DNA of 64,000 bases from assembly GCA_019918135.1 (NCBI GenBank), contig WBZZ01001042.1, forward strand, positions 1-64,000, written 5' to 3'. Under the pieces are notes generated by a model. That model did no database searches. It worked only from the letters and a program-made list of their open reading frames with translations, and was not told the DNA's origin. This DNA comes from Paulinella micropora (Eukaryota > Cercozoa > Imbricatea > Euglyphida > Paulinellidae). Numbering within the stretch: position 1 is the stretch's first letter; every line of letters begins with the position of its first letter. Position numbers and translations under genes: made by a program. Shown piece by piece: positions 31,886 to 43,162 of the stretch.

Positions 31886-33384
31886 AGTTCTAAACTTATA
31901 CTACAGGTCACCGGATCGAAGTCCCCTACCAATATTTTGTCACTGGGGCGTACGTCAATTTGCTGTTTCGTAACAAAGAAACCGTCACCTTGTAACACAA
32001 TCCCATATCCCTGTTTTTGTAGTTGTCCGGCGGAGAAGAGCACACGGTCCAGTGACTCCAAGCAGAAGGTCTCCCCCATCGTCACCTGTTGAGGTTTCCC
32101 TTGCCCTGTCTTTCCAACAAACTTCATCTTCCCCATCACCGTTGCTTTCGTAGGCCCATCTATTCCCCTGAGGTCGAGCCCTTCTTCCTCTCTATCATCC
32201 AGCATTGACGCCTCCGGTACCAGATGCCTCGACGAGCCACTGTCCAGGTATATATCCCTTCCATTCTGTTCTTCGCCATCCACCGCCATCATGCTCGCAG
32301 GGTCGTCTCCCATCGGCGTGTTTGGTGGCTTCCTTTCTTCCTCTGGTTCTTCTCCTTTCATAGCAGATGTAAGCAGCTCTCCACCAACCGTGATCGTCGT
32401 CTTCATCTCCTCCCACGTCCCAACCTTCCTTTCCACCTGCGTAGTCTGTTCCCTCGGTCCCCGGTCTCGCCGTATTATCGATAACGAACCCGTCTGGTCC
32501 TCACCACCGTTACTAGGCATCACTGAGGTAGCAACCATTGTCTTCTTCTCTTCTTGCGCAATTGCGTACGGAGGCGGGAATTGTTGCGCTCGCTCTTTCA
32601 TAATCATTCTCTCGTTGTCGTTCACCGCCAACGCCAGAGCTTCCATAAGAGCTTCCCAACTCACATCAATCCATTCAGCTGCCTCCGCCGATGGTTGCAT
32701 CCTCAGAGCCCTGTTGTGTCTTGGCATCATTGCCTTCTTGCATTCCTCCGGACTCTCATGAAAATATCGAAGCATCCTCATGTAGGCCAAGTCCGCTCGC
32801 ATCCCAGCGATCGTAGACGCATGTCCCCCATAGCCCCTCCCCGGTGCCGAAGCTTCATTCTCTATCACAGCCTTCCACGTGGGCTTGACGTCTGCCGATT
32901 GAGTGTATTTGCAGAAGATCTTGTGGGTCTTCCAGTCCTGAGACTGGCACCACCTGCCGCAGTAGTAGACCATTTTACAGTGGCCACACTTTTTCGTTGC
33001 TTTCATCGCGCAGAACTCACACTCTCTTGGAGCCCTCGCGAGTATAGCTTCCGGTGCGTCCAGTCCGACTTCTCGCTCCAGTCCCTTGACATATGTTTCC
33101 CAGTCAGCCGGAACCACCTTGAAGTTGTACAGCCACTTCCAGTAACGCAGTTCACTGACACACGCATTATTAAAACACGTCCAGAAGTCAGCAACATTTA
33201 CTTTGCCATTGCTCTGGTCCCCCGGTACATTCTCCTCTTCTTCTCCTATGAAAATCATAGGACTTGTCGCAGCCATAAACGAGAACGCAGTCTTCCCTTC
33301 CTTGCCTCCCGCCCCAACCTCCATGAGACCTCCCCCGTCCGCTGCCGGTGCAAGGTAGGCCTCCATCGTTCTCGGGATATCCAT
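31882..33384 (-). CDS. copia-2 MYND gag and aspartic protease
   Basis: ATG 33384 (MDIPRTMEAYLAP) gives 500 residues. MYND finger: CEFCAMKATKKCGHCKMVYYCGRWCQ...WKTHKIFC. Protease: YLDSGSSRHL. Ends SISLEL-TGA; the TGA at 31884-31882 overlaps the next frame (CTGTGAAG), so gag-protease and integrase are separated by a one-base shift. That could be programmed frameshifting or decay. Confidence 0.65.
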   Translation of the reverse strand: MDIPRTMEAYLAPAADGGGLMEVGAGGKEGKTAFSFMAATSPMIFIGEEEENVPGDQSNGKVNVADFWTCFNNACVSELRYWKWLYNFKVVPADWETYVKGLEREVGLDAPEAILARAPRECEFCAMKATKKCGHCKMVYYCGRWCQSQDWKTHKIFCKYTQSADVKPTWKAVIENEASAPGRGYGGHASTIAGMRADLAYMRMLRYFHESPEECKKAMMPRHNRALRMQPSAEAAEWIDVSWEALMEALALAVNDNERMIMKERAQQFPPPYAIAQEEKKTMVATSVMPSNGGEDQTGSLSIIRRDRGPREQTTQVERKVGTWEEMKTTITVGGELLTSAMKGEEPEEERKPPNTPMGDDPASMMAVDGEEQNGRDIYLDSGSSRHLVPEASMLDDREEEGLDLRGIDGPTKATVMGKMKFVGKTGQGKPQQVTMGETFCLESLDRVLFSAGQLQKQGYGIVLQGDGFFVTKQQIDVRPSDKILVGDFDPVTCSISLEL

Positions 33385-33411
33385 GTCGTTGGTTGACACT
33401 GCAAGACGCAC

Positions 33412-34840
33412 TTATCGTGGTCGTGTCTTGAGCAACAGTGCATGTCAGCCACGACCCAGGTCGGCACCGGCGGGAGCCAGGACGAGCCGTCCCATAAAAT
33501 ATTATTGGGAAAAATTTTACTTTGAGCAAGGTAAAGTTTGGTGGGTCACCGGTCGCAACCAAATATTAAGTTGGATGGAAGTGTCAAATTGATAAATCAT
33601 TAAATACCACTAGTAAACATTAATTTATTAAATAAGATAATATTAATATTTATTAATTAAATTGACAGTTATTAGTATTGAACTCGAAGACTAGCCGCTT
33701 AGTTTTGAAATTTTTGGTCAGGAAATTGAGTCGTGACAGTGTTACAGTGACTCAATATTTAATAATATAACACGTGACTATCTAACGACTTGTAGAATGA
33801 GGAATACGCCTTCTACGTTAGGTATTCCACATTCTACAAGTCGTTAGATAGTTGTTATTTTATTAAATATTGAGTCACTGTAACAGTCGTCACGTTCTTA
33901 AATATTTCTATTAGTTGAATTTGAACAACGATGTTGATAATTATGATAATAAGACAATTAAAACTAAAAAAAAATAAATTATTTTTTCTTATATACTTTT
34001 TTTTTCAAAACTGGGACTAGGAGCGGAATCGTTTTGTCTTGTCGTAGGTCTGGGCACGGTTCAGTGACAGGATAAGTGGAAGTTAACCGCATGCAAGTTG
34101 AAATATGAAAGTCGGTGGCACACGTTTGAAACTTCATGGTTATACAATGTATGCATTAATATTGTTTTAATAAAAACAAAAGATTTCACCTCACTGAATT
34201 CATGATCTTTGAAAAAAATTAAAAAAAATTTGAATTTCCACTCCGCCGTTACTGCAGTTTTTTTTTAACGATTTTGCAATCACCGTGACCTTTCTTTGCT
34301 GAGTGGTTCTAACTTGATTTAGTTTAGTTTCTCTGTTTTTATATATAATGTTTTACACCAAAACGTATGTACTTTAATTTATTTCATTCAAAATTAATAA
34401 TATTAACTCAAATTGCAATTCAAATTCAAATTTAAATCAAAATTTTTCAAGTTTGCGGGTGGCACCGGTTCTGAATGTGAAGCACTAGTAGCTCAGTGAT
34501 TAATTAACATGGACAGACAATGACAGATCCTATCGAATATTAATATTACTGTTATTGCTTTTGTTTTCTTTCAAAATGAAACATTTTAACTGAATAAACA
34601 ATACAATCATTTTTAAAAGCAATTGGTTACCGTTGCAACCGTTACACGTACACTGAGCGAGCAGTTTCCGGTTGGGCTCTAACTTGGTTGAGGTTGGTTC
34701 CTTTTCGTTTTTATGTTGTTTTACATAAAAATGCATGCAACCTAATGTAATTTATCAAATTTTAAAATGTCAAGTTCAAATTTCTACACTCAAACTTGAC
34801 TTGAAATTTTCAAGTTCAAATGTTTTCCCGCCTTTTTTAA
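33412..34840. other. AT-rich DNA without genes
   Basis: No coding sequence supported. It contains the foldback described separately and many A/T runs. A near-repeat of about 90 bases (TTCTAACTTG..TTTAG/GAGG with TTTTTATAT/TGTTTTACA) is seen around 34300 and 34675, pointing to an old tandem duplication. Confidence 0.5.
33731..33893. repeat. Imperfect foldback palindrome
   Basis: Arms of about 75 bases centred near 33814. TCTAACGACTTGTAGAATG on the left is exactly complementary to the right arm at 33830-33848; outer arms share GTTACAGTGACTCAATATTTAATA with small indels. It may be a MITE-like element or a replication-derived palindrome. No coding content. Confidence 0.8.
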
Positions 34841-34929
34841 GGTTTGGGGGGGTTCTGTTTATTGTTTGGGTGTTGTTTTCTGTTGCATGGCTTTGGTTTT
34901 TGTGTTAAAGAGAGAATGGGTGTGATCTG

Positions 34930-35143
34930 TTTGTTGTTGTTGTTGTTGTTGCTGTTCAATTGTTGCTGTTCAATTGTTGCTGTTCAATTGTTGCTGTTCA
35001 ATTGTTGCTGTTCAATTGTTGTTGTTCAATTGTTGTTGGTGTTGCTGCTGCTGTTGTTGTTGTTGTTGGTGTTGTTGTTGGTGTTGTTGTTGGTGTTGTT
35101 GTTGGTGTTGTTGTTGGTGTTGTTGCTGTTGTTGTTGTTGTGG

Positions 35144-35178
<35 letters not shown>

Positions 35179-35205
35179 GGTGGTGGTGGTGATGTTTTGT
35201 TGTTG
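34930..35205. repeat. GTT microsatellite and 14-base tandem repeat
   Basis: (GTT)n, then about six copies of a TTCAATTGTTGCTG unit (34955-35035), then (GTTGTTGTTGGT)n and (GTT)n to about 35190. Reading frames here are only repeat translations. Confidence 0.9.
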
Positions 35206-35540
35206 TCGATGATGATGCTGATGGTGGCGGTGGTGCTTTATACTAAGTTCTTTGTTAGATTAGAATTGGTAATTATAATTCATTAGGCTGTGTAATTTCA
35301 CAATTGAGGACTGATATCTTTACTGATAGGACTGACAGTAGGAAATGGACTTGAAGAATTACGATTGGGCTGATTAGTTCAAGTGCATTAGTCAGGACAG
35401 GACACGCGTCTTAGTGTCGCGCCTTTTTATGTACCTCATTCTGTGTCTAAGTAAAACAACTCAGATTTGCCAAATTCAGCAAGTCATTAAGTGCTCCGGT
35501 TCAGAACACCGTACTACTATTCAAGTTAATATAAAGGGTT

Positions 35541-36660
35541 ATGTCCTCTTCTGCGCTAAGAGATGCTGCGACCGCTATTCTGCAAGGGAAGGCCCCTACG
35601 TTCAAGGATGGTGTCGCTGGACGGAGCTGGGACGATTGGTACGCGCAAGTTCGGGCGGACCTGGCGTCGATCGAATGCTGGGAGTACGTCAAGCCGCTGG
35701 TTGAAGTGCTTCAATGGCGGATCGAGGTCGAAGCAGAACTGCGGGCGGAGGCCAAGGAGGCCAAGGATGGTGCTGCGAGGCAAAGACGTGGGGATGCTGA
35801 CAACAAGCAGCAGGATCAGAAGCATGACTTGACTCCGGTTCAACGGAGAAGAGTGCTGGCCAGAAGGGCCCAGATCTTCATGTGGATGTACAAAGGGCTG
35901 GACTATGGATCGGCATCTGAACGCATAGTACGGCACCTAGTGCGGGAGGAGCAACTGAGACCGGAAGAGTTATTAAGGATGCTCCGGCAACGGTACCAGG
36001 GGAACGACGCTCACCAGAAGCAACGGAGAAGCAACCTGGTAAGTGGATGGAAATTTAATTGCAAGGAAGACCTACGTGCTCAACTCAGCGACTTCGAATC
36101 GCATTGCCAGTTCTTGGAGGCTCACGAGGAACCGATAAGTGCAACAATGAGGATTCAGTTTATTAAGACTGCACTTGGGAAGTGCGAGCAAAGGGACCTG
36201 TGGAAGTCATTCCTGGATGCTCAGGTGGCTACGCCTTCGGCTACGTGGGATGACTTCAAGCAACTCTTCGAGAGGAGGGTGATAGCGAATGAGGCGATGT
36301 CCAGAGAAGAAAGAGCGATTGGGACTGCGATGGTCGCTACGCAGCAGAAGACAAGGGAAGCACCGCTGAGGGAAGGAAGGAAGCTTGAGTGCTACAACTG
36401 CGGGAACCCACACAAGTACTTCACCTGCACGATCAAGTGCAGGATACCGGGCCACGACCACCAAGGAAGGAGATGCCCCACGCTGAAGGACAGGTATCGC
36501 AAGAAGCTGCCGCCGAATGGGAACCAGAAGGCGAACGCAAGCCAAAAATCAAGTGGTAACGGCAGTGCGAGCCAAACCAATGCTAAGCCGGAGAGAAAGC
36601 TGGCGGAAAGAAAGCCAACAACGCTGCGCCGGTCGTGTCGTGGTGTCGCAGCGCCAGCTG
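35541..36660 (+). mobile_element. copia-type gag fragment with CCHC knuckle
   Basis: An open frame from ATG 35541 has a gag-type helical domain (WDDWYAQVRADL...LLRMLRQRYQGN...SHCQFLEAHEEPISATMRIQFIKTAL) and a zinc-knuckle region (CYNCGNPHKYFTC...CRIPGHDHQGRRC). The element stops at about 36660, where a run of C begins; no pol genes follow. The 300 bases before it may include 5' LTR or leader sequence, not resolved. It is a different gag lineage from the MYND elements. Confidence 0.6.
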
Positions 36661-36663
36661 TCT

Positions 36664-36955
36664 GCCGAACCTACCCCCCCCCCCCCCCCCGGGCCCCGCT
36701 CCCGGCGCACGAGCACCCCCCCCCTGGGTGGAGACCCACCGTCGTCCCGGGCGCGTAAGGGGGGGGGGGGGGAAGAAGATCAGGCACCTCTCTCCCCGGG
36801 GTCCCGCCCCCCCCCCCCCTTTCCCTGGCGGAGCGTGCGCCCCCCTGCCTGTGCCTCCCCCGGCGTGCCGCGGGCGGGGAGGGGGCGGCGCTCCGGGCGC
36901 CGAGGGCGAGCCGTGGGCAAGAGAGGGCGCCCCCCCCCCCCCCCGCGCGTGGCCC
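36664..36955. promoter_or_regulatory. Poly(C)/poly(G) tract, probable upstream DNA of the DCL gene
   Basis: C and G runs of up to 18 in GC-rich DNA. Removing the LTR element (36961-46006, one target copy) places this tract about 60-350 bases upstream of the ATG at 46066, the same arrangement as the promoter tracts in the 1-13.8 kb cluster. Confidence 0.4.
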
Positions 36956-36960
36956 CTCGG

Positions 36961-37501
36961 CGTCGGAGAAATACCGTTACTAGAGAATATCCGTTACCGG
37001 ATTTGTCCTTTTTGACACATTCACGTAAATGTGTTTTCTGCCGGCCCTCCTTGCCATTTGCCTTTATATTACCATATTTCTTTACAAGTACAGGAAGGAT
37101 GTGCAACTTACAGTTGCACAATCTACAATTCATCCTTTCCAGACCTTCTTGATTTCTCTAGAATAGGGTTGGTCTCCGTCGGGACTTATGTAGACCAACC
37201 AATTATAGAACGGATAGCAATAGATGGAACGGATAGGGATCGTAGTTCTAGTGCTCAAGCAGCACTGTTTGTATTCAGAATGAAAAGGTAACAACACTGC
37301 ATAAGTGAACTGAAAACACTTGACATTTAATGACGGAATAGTAATACTTGGACGCTTGTATTGACTAGTTATTGGGACTAGAGTGTGGTCAAGTGCTTCA
37401 CGGCATTGCCCACCCTCTGCGCACACCTCCTTTTATTCCGGCAAGAACCATTGCCCGTGGTCTAGTAAGCCTTCCGGTTTGGAAGGACTGCTACTCTGTC
37501 G
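36961..37501 (+). repeat. copia-3 5' LTR
   Basis: 541 bases, about 98.5% identical to the 3' LTR. Its short reading frames are duplicated in the other LTR and are not genes. Confidence 0.9.
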
Positions 37502-37613
37502 GTTAATGAGCCTTGCTCGCGAGAAGACGGGCAAGAAAACACATCTGAGCAGCATTCCCGAGCTTGAACAGGTCTTCGAAGATCGGTTTCAAACTTGAGA
37601 ATTCACGTTCAAG

Positions 37614-38807
37614 ATGGTTGCAACCTCTGAGAGTTCACAGCTAGGAGACATAGTCAGTTGCATAGCTAAACACCCAGAGAGGGCAGAAGAAAAATACCCA
37701 TGGGATGAGTCAGTTTTTAGTATTGATGAACAGTACAGCACGGAGTCAGACTCCAGCGATGGTGACTCAGTGGATCGTGAAGAACAAAAGTCTAAAACAC
37801 CATCCCCAGATACGGGTAAGAAATCTACGGACGCTGAGGCCTCTAAAGCAAAAGAGAGCCAAGATGCACGAATACGACCTAACGCAAGAAGCAGGTCAAA
37901 GAAAGAGAGAAGAGCGAGGAGACGCAAGCTGAAAGAACGCAAGGAGCACGCCAAGGCTATGCGCAAGCTAAGCCTGTACGTATCAGTTGCCTTCAAGCAT
38001 CCCACCCTCATTGCACTATGTATGACTGTGACTGATGGCAATGCTATAAGTATGATGGTGCTTGTCAAGCGCCGGTATGGAGGAGCCAACGCTGCAGGTA
38101 TGATCAAACGCATGCTCGTGTTCATCTCCTCATATCCAAGAGGGGACATTGAGCTGTGGTTAGATAGAAATAGATACTTGGAAGAGTGTATTCAGAGGGA
38201 CTATGGTGGGAAAATTCCGGATGAGTTCTTCTCGTCGTTCTTGTTGATGAAATTCAAGAAGCATACGGTATTTGCAGGGCTAGACACGATGGTTTACCAA
38301 CTCGGTCGAGAGGACTGATTGATCCACCGTGAGGTAGAGAGAGTCATCCGTCAAGTGTGGCAAAATTTCCGTCTGAATGCAGGACCGGAATCTCGGAGTA
38401 CCCACAGTAGACAGATAACACACAAACCAAACACCTCAACCCTCACTCGCAGATCGGCTCAAGGTACTTTTGCTTCAAAAGAGAGCGAGAGTGAGGAAGA
38501 CAAGCTAGGTTGCTACAAGTGCGGGGCGAAGGACCACTGGCGTGCGACTTGCCCGAAGTTGCCTTGCAACCGGTGCACATGTAAGAAACACAATCGTGCT
38601 CAATGTCCCAGAGCCAAAACAATGGTTTTGGCGCAAGGTGAGGAAAGCGGGAAAAATATTCCGTTGGAAGAAAGGATTACAGTTCTCGATGACATAGCCT
38701 TAGATGTAGGCGATGTTCAGGAGGATGTAGGTGAGGAAGAGAAAGGAGAGAAGATGCAGACTTGTTTGAAGGAACAGTGTTTGTGTTGCATGGTGGTGGG
38801 GAGATAG
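37614..38807 (+). pseudogene. copia-3 gag with in-frame UGA
   Basis: ATG 37614 runs to TGA at 38316-38318, then continues in the same frame to 38807. Upstream: acidic Ser-rich start, a basic patch (RSKKERRARRRKLKERKEH) and a gag helical region. Downstream of the UGA: zinc knuckles CYKCGAKDHWRATC and CNRCTCKKHNRAQC. The single UGA divides gag from nucleocapsid, so stop-codon readthrough is possible, but decay explains it equally well. Confidence 0.6.
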
Positions 38808-40115
38808 ATGAAGAAAGTGATGAAGAGAGTGATGCACCAGCCCCATCCTCTGTCATACTTTTGCCTGCTCCACTCACATTGCCACACAACAATGAAGACA
38901 AGTCACGCACACCTATTGCTGGAGTCGATAGGTCTAGTTTGTCAAGAAAAATCTCACTGCCTCACTTGCACAATGCAAATGTGCTGTCTTTGCTCATGCC
39001 TCTACCCACAAAGAAAGAGAACAAAAACAAGACCAAAAGACAACAAACAAAGAAGCGAGTGTCACCAACACATTGGTGGGGAAGCAGATAGGTGTAGCAC
39101 CACCATCACACCCCAACACTCCACGTCCACTAGACGAACTGACGAAGAAGAGCACAAAGAAGAAAGTGACTCAAACAACAACAACAACAACAACAACAAA
39201 CAAGCCAACAAAACAGACCAAACCAGCTGAAAGAATTGCAAGCACTAAGCAATGTCTCGGGAAAACATCTCGGGGAAAACCGTGCAAAGTTCGGTTGGGT
39301 GGTCACTTGTTCGTTTCTCCACAACGTATGGCTGACAGATTGTACTACGACGATTATTGTGGATACTATGCAGGCCAAAGTGCATTGTTATCCCTTTATC
39401 GACTTAGTGCAAGAGCCAGCCAACAGACCACCAGCTGTCGTAAACTATCCTAACGAGGCAAAGTTATGTGAAATTGCGAAAGAATTTTTTGACATGTTCG
39501 GAAATTTACGCTGTGTAGCTGAAGGAGAGGATTGGAATTACCAACCCCCACCTTGGGTTAGTAATCCCACCCCCTCAGCTACACTAAACTCATTTACATG
39601 GAGTCTTGTAGGTTTGTCACAACAGTCCGGTCGTGCCGGCGTGGAAACTTCCCAGTCTGCTCAACACTCGCCTCCGCGCACAAGGTCTGCTCTCAGCGTC
39701 CCTGTGGATGAGGAAAAGGTAAGTATTACCTCACCCACCCTCAGAGACACAGCATGAGCTTATCTCACCTCACAGACTAGTCTCGAGCATAGGAATGCAC
39801 ACAGTTGGAGAGATAGCAAGAGAGATCAAGAGATCAGGGGGAGTATGGGACGAGAGGAGGGTGATTGAGGTAGGAGGAACGATAAACGAATACCTCACAG
39901 ATGTGATGCGAGCCATAGAGTTAGTAACAGTGACTCACAATACACGCAACAGCCACAGTCCTCATTCCATTCAAAACGACAGCAAACACACACCAATCAC
40001 ACCAATCACACCAATCACACCAATCACACCCAACACAACGAACGATGAGATAGAGGTTAGATTAGACCCTTCAGGCAAGCCGTAGAGGTGACAGTCCCTC
40101 AAGAGATGATCACAG
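38808..40115 (+). other. copia-3 gag-pol spacer
   Basis: Short overlapping frames rich in Ser, Thr, Asn and charged residues, with an (ACA/AAC)n run at 39174-39200 and a CACACCAAT tandem repeat at about 39985-40030. The segment 39236-39757 is open (173 residues) but shows no domain I recognise. Confidence 0.4.
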
Positions 40116-40958
40116 GTGCATCAAGAGAGAGGATTACAGTTGGATAGACAGGTGAGAGAAGTGATCACGAGTTTGCAGGACGAGTTGAAAGGACAGATAC
40201 AGACAGACATGCCAGATAGAGACTACGATCCTGATGACTCAGACGACGTGCCAGAAATGATGTCGTTTGAGCCCTCAGAGTCCTCTGGGTCAGAGTCAGA
40301 AGAAGAGCAGACGAAGAAGAAAAAGAAAAAGAAGATGAAGAAGAAGAAGAAGAAGAAAGACAAGAAGAAAAAGTCAAAGAAAAATGTTGACACCACCACT
40401 GTCATGGCACACAGTAGACTAGCAAAAAGTAAACATGTGTACCAAGATAGTGGGGCGACACAGTTTGTCTGTCATGACGAAACGATGATGAAAGATATGA
40501 AGAAGATCGCGAAAGTTACATTCAGTACAGGGAATGGAACACGAGTGATAGACGAGGCAGGGATGATGTGTGTGTCGAGGACAGATGGAGGGGGAAACAC
40601 ACATAAAATTTGTAAGAAAGCCTTCTACGACTCTCACATGCCCATCAACGTTGCTCCCGGGCCTATGGACCATTTCCACCACCGGGCAGTACTCCATCAA
40701 AATGGACAGATGTTCATATTGAAGGGGGCACTGACGGTGAAGGAAAAGGACATCCTGGTCAGGGGGAGACTGACGAAAGCTTTGCTTTATCGATGGGATG
40801 GTAGTAAAGATAGTAAACTAGACCCCAATCGACGTTTCATCCCAAAGGGAGTGCCAGAAAGAGAGAGAGGGAGGCGGGGCAACAGGGTGGGAGAACCCAA
40901 GGATAAAACCCACACTCACAGACACAAAAGGGACCATAACATCAGCAAGAGAGAGTAA
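40116..40958 (+). pseudogene. copia-3 aspartic protease and pre-integrase region
   Basis: A lysine-rich tract (40312-40384) precedes the protease motif QDSGATQFVCHD. A copia pre-integrase segment follows (VLHQNGQMFILKGALTVKEKDILVRGRLTKALLYRW). Ends with TAA before the integrase frame. Confidence 0.65.
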
Positions 40959-40989
40959 AGTGAGCAATAAATCATCTAATATAATAATA

Positions 40990-41700
40990 AAGAATGCTGT
41001 TTTGTTTGTAAAGTACCCATCTAAGGTCAAGAGAGTGAGACTGCCAGTTAGTATAGTTCATGCCATGGCGGGACATGTGAGTTGGGAGCGAACCAAAGCA
41101 TTTGCAGACGCCATAGATATTAAGTTAATAGGTAGAGATAGTAAAGATAGCGTGTTGCCTCGTTTTGCCTAATCATTCGCCTAGAGCAGAGAGAGTGGGA
41201 GAGATGTTGCACTGCGATACACAAGGCCCATGGAGAGTAATGTCCAGAGAGAGGAGAAGATATAAATTTACGGTTATGGATGATTTCTCGGAGTACGCAT
41301 TAGATTTCTATTTGCGACACAAGAATGAGTTCGTATCTTGTATACATAAAGCGATAGCATTCATAGAGAGACAGACAGAAATTTTTTAAATAAAGTTAAA
41401 GTCATAGTTTGCAATCAGGAGTTCACTGCCCCAGGAGAGATTAGTGAGAAATATAATGATATTATATGGAAAGATGCAGCCACAACAGATAAAGATGGCA
41501 ACGCGAGAGCTGAGAGAATGAATGGGGTGACGGGGGGGCCTGCTCGCGCACTTAGGCAGCATGCTCGATTTCCACCAAACTTCTGGGCGGAAATGGAGCA
41601 TACAGCCACTGTGTTATATAATATTTTGCCTTTAACTAAAGGACGGCATAAGGGCATGTCCCCTTATCAGTTACTTTTCAAACGGGCACCGCCATAGCAC
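40990..41700 (+). pseudogene. copia-3 integrase, frameshifted
   Basis: HAMAGHVS gives the two His; the Cys pair (CCLVLPNHSPR) is in another frame near 41155. Core: HCDTQGPWR (Asp), VMDDFSEYAL, VCNQEF where the second Asp is expected (Asn here), NARAERMNGV (Glu). A run of T at 41384-41389 shifts the frame. Confidence 0.65.
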
Positions 41701-41703
41701 CAA

Positions 41704-43045
41704 TTGCGACCAATTGGGTGTATGGGGGTAATGCACGTAGGAAAAGTAAACGGTAAAGGATCCATGCCCGGTAAGTTAGTAAAGTTAGTTGGATACGATA
41801 TGCATGGAGATTTGTACAGAGTTTGGGACGGACAGAAGGTATTATCTGGAGTCAGAAATGTCCGTTCTGATCTCAGTAGGGTAGGGGAGTCAATTGAACC
41901 TAAAGTAGTATGGGAAGATGCAACTGAGGGGGAGATAGACACACAGCCAGAAATCGACGATGAAAATGACACAAGCACAACACAGGGGCTCATAGACACC
42001 GGGATAGCCGTAGGAACTAGCCAGGTAGACAATTTCGAGCCCAGTTCCACTGACCTTTCAGTTGCACCGTTCCCACACAGTCCCACCACTTCACCGCATG
42101 TAGACAGTGTCGACAGCGAGGCAGAGGATAAGGTAGAGGCCAAGATAGAGACTGAACAGGAACCTTACGAGTTTGAAGCAGTCCAGGGGGAGCAATTAGA
42201 TGAGCGCATTAGTATAGGGCCCTTGCCTATAGATATGAATAGCCCTAGCGCCCAACTTGATCCCACATCGATGTATATAGAGAATAAGGCCCCAGCCAAG
42301 GGATTAACTTGGGAGCAAAGCGACAAGTGTCAGAAGCGAACATAATCAGCGGAAAAAGGGTAAGGAAGCAAGTAGATCTAACCCGCATCTCTACACATCA
42401 TGTTACCACTATGTATGACATGGATGATTGCATCTCACATGACGAAGTGAGTGAATGGATGTTTTACATACATTTGCCACCAGACTTAGCAATTGAAGGC
42501 ATGACACTCAAAGATCTACAGGCAGGGATAGATAAAGAGTTGCGTTCGATAGCAGAGTTCAAGACCTACCAATGGGTAGATGAAAGTGAAGCCAGAAAAG
42601 CAGGAGTTAAGATAGTAGGATTAACTTGGGTGCACAAGGTCAAAACGGACCAAGATGGACTTAGGTTCGTCAAGTCGCGTTTATCCTTGAGGGGAGATCA
42701 ATTGCAATCGGGAATAAGCTACAACCTCGAACAGCTCTACGTACCATGTGCGAATCACCGTTCAGTTTTGCTTCTTTGCAAGTTGACAGTTAGCTATAGT
42801 AGGAGATTGTATGAAGTAGACTTTAAAAATGCTTATCTTAATGCTGATATGATTGACGCCATATACGCTCGCCCACCGCATGGTGCATCCGTGATAGGGA
42901 GAGTAGGGAAGATATGGAAAGTAGTCAAAGCGTTGTACGGAGCGTCCCAGGCAGGGAAACGCTGGTATGACATATTTTCTGGACTTTTGAGACAGTTAGG
43001 CTTTATCACGCTCAAATCCGACCCTTGTATGTTTTCGGGGTTATA
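41704..43045 (+). pseudogene. copia-3 integrase linker and N-terminal reverse transcriptase
   Basis: 41704-42345 is an acidic linker; it shifts at about 42310-42340 into RT. RT blocks: LTWVHKVKTDQDG, VKSRLSLRGDQ, YEVDFKNAYLNADM and VVKALYGASQAGKRWY. Stops at 43045 after CMFSGL. Confidence 0.7.
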
Positions 43046-43162
43046 ATGTCAATTCACGGTAAGTACTATAAATTTTGCGTTACAGAAGATTACTCGGGGT
43101 ACACCAAAGATTATTATTTACGATACAAGAACGAGTTTGTAGACTGTAAGGGAGTGAGGTGA
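43046..43162 (+). pseudogene. Second integrase-core fragment inserted in copia-3 RT
   Basis: MSIHGKYYKFCVTEDYSG...RYKNEFVDC matches the element's own integrase (MSRERRRYKFTVMDDFSE...RHKNEFVSC at about 41239-41340) at 19 of 34 positions by hand. It lies exactly between RT blocks CMFSGL and GVFHVDDLIF. It is too diverged to be a recent duplication of this copy. Confidence 0.65.

Larger units (their letters stand above)
29600..33384 (-). mobile_element. copia-2: truncated Ty1/copia element with MYND finger (minus strand)
   Basis: Read on the minus strand: gag/MYND and protease (33384-31882), integrase (31885-30941), linker (31103-30168) and part of RT (30134-29600). RNase H and the 3' LTR are missing; the RT stops at about 29612 against other DNA. 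No 5' LTR was recognised in 33385-33600. Gag is homologous to copia-1 (shared YW...P-x-DW segment before the MYND finger). Confidence 0.75.

Noticed and set aside
34844..35286. Leucine- and valine-rich reading frames
   Set aside because: They are translations of (GTT)n and related microsatellites.
40310..40384. Lysine-rich tract as a nuclear protein gene
   Set aside because: It is part of the copia-3 gag-protease frame and continues directly into the protease motif.
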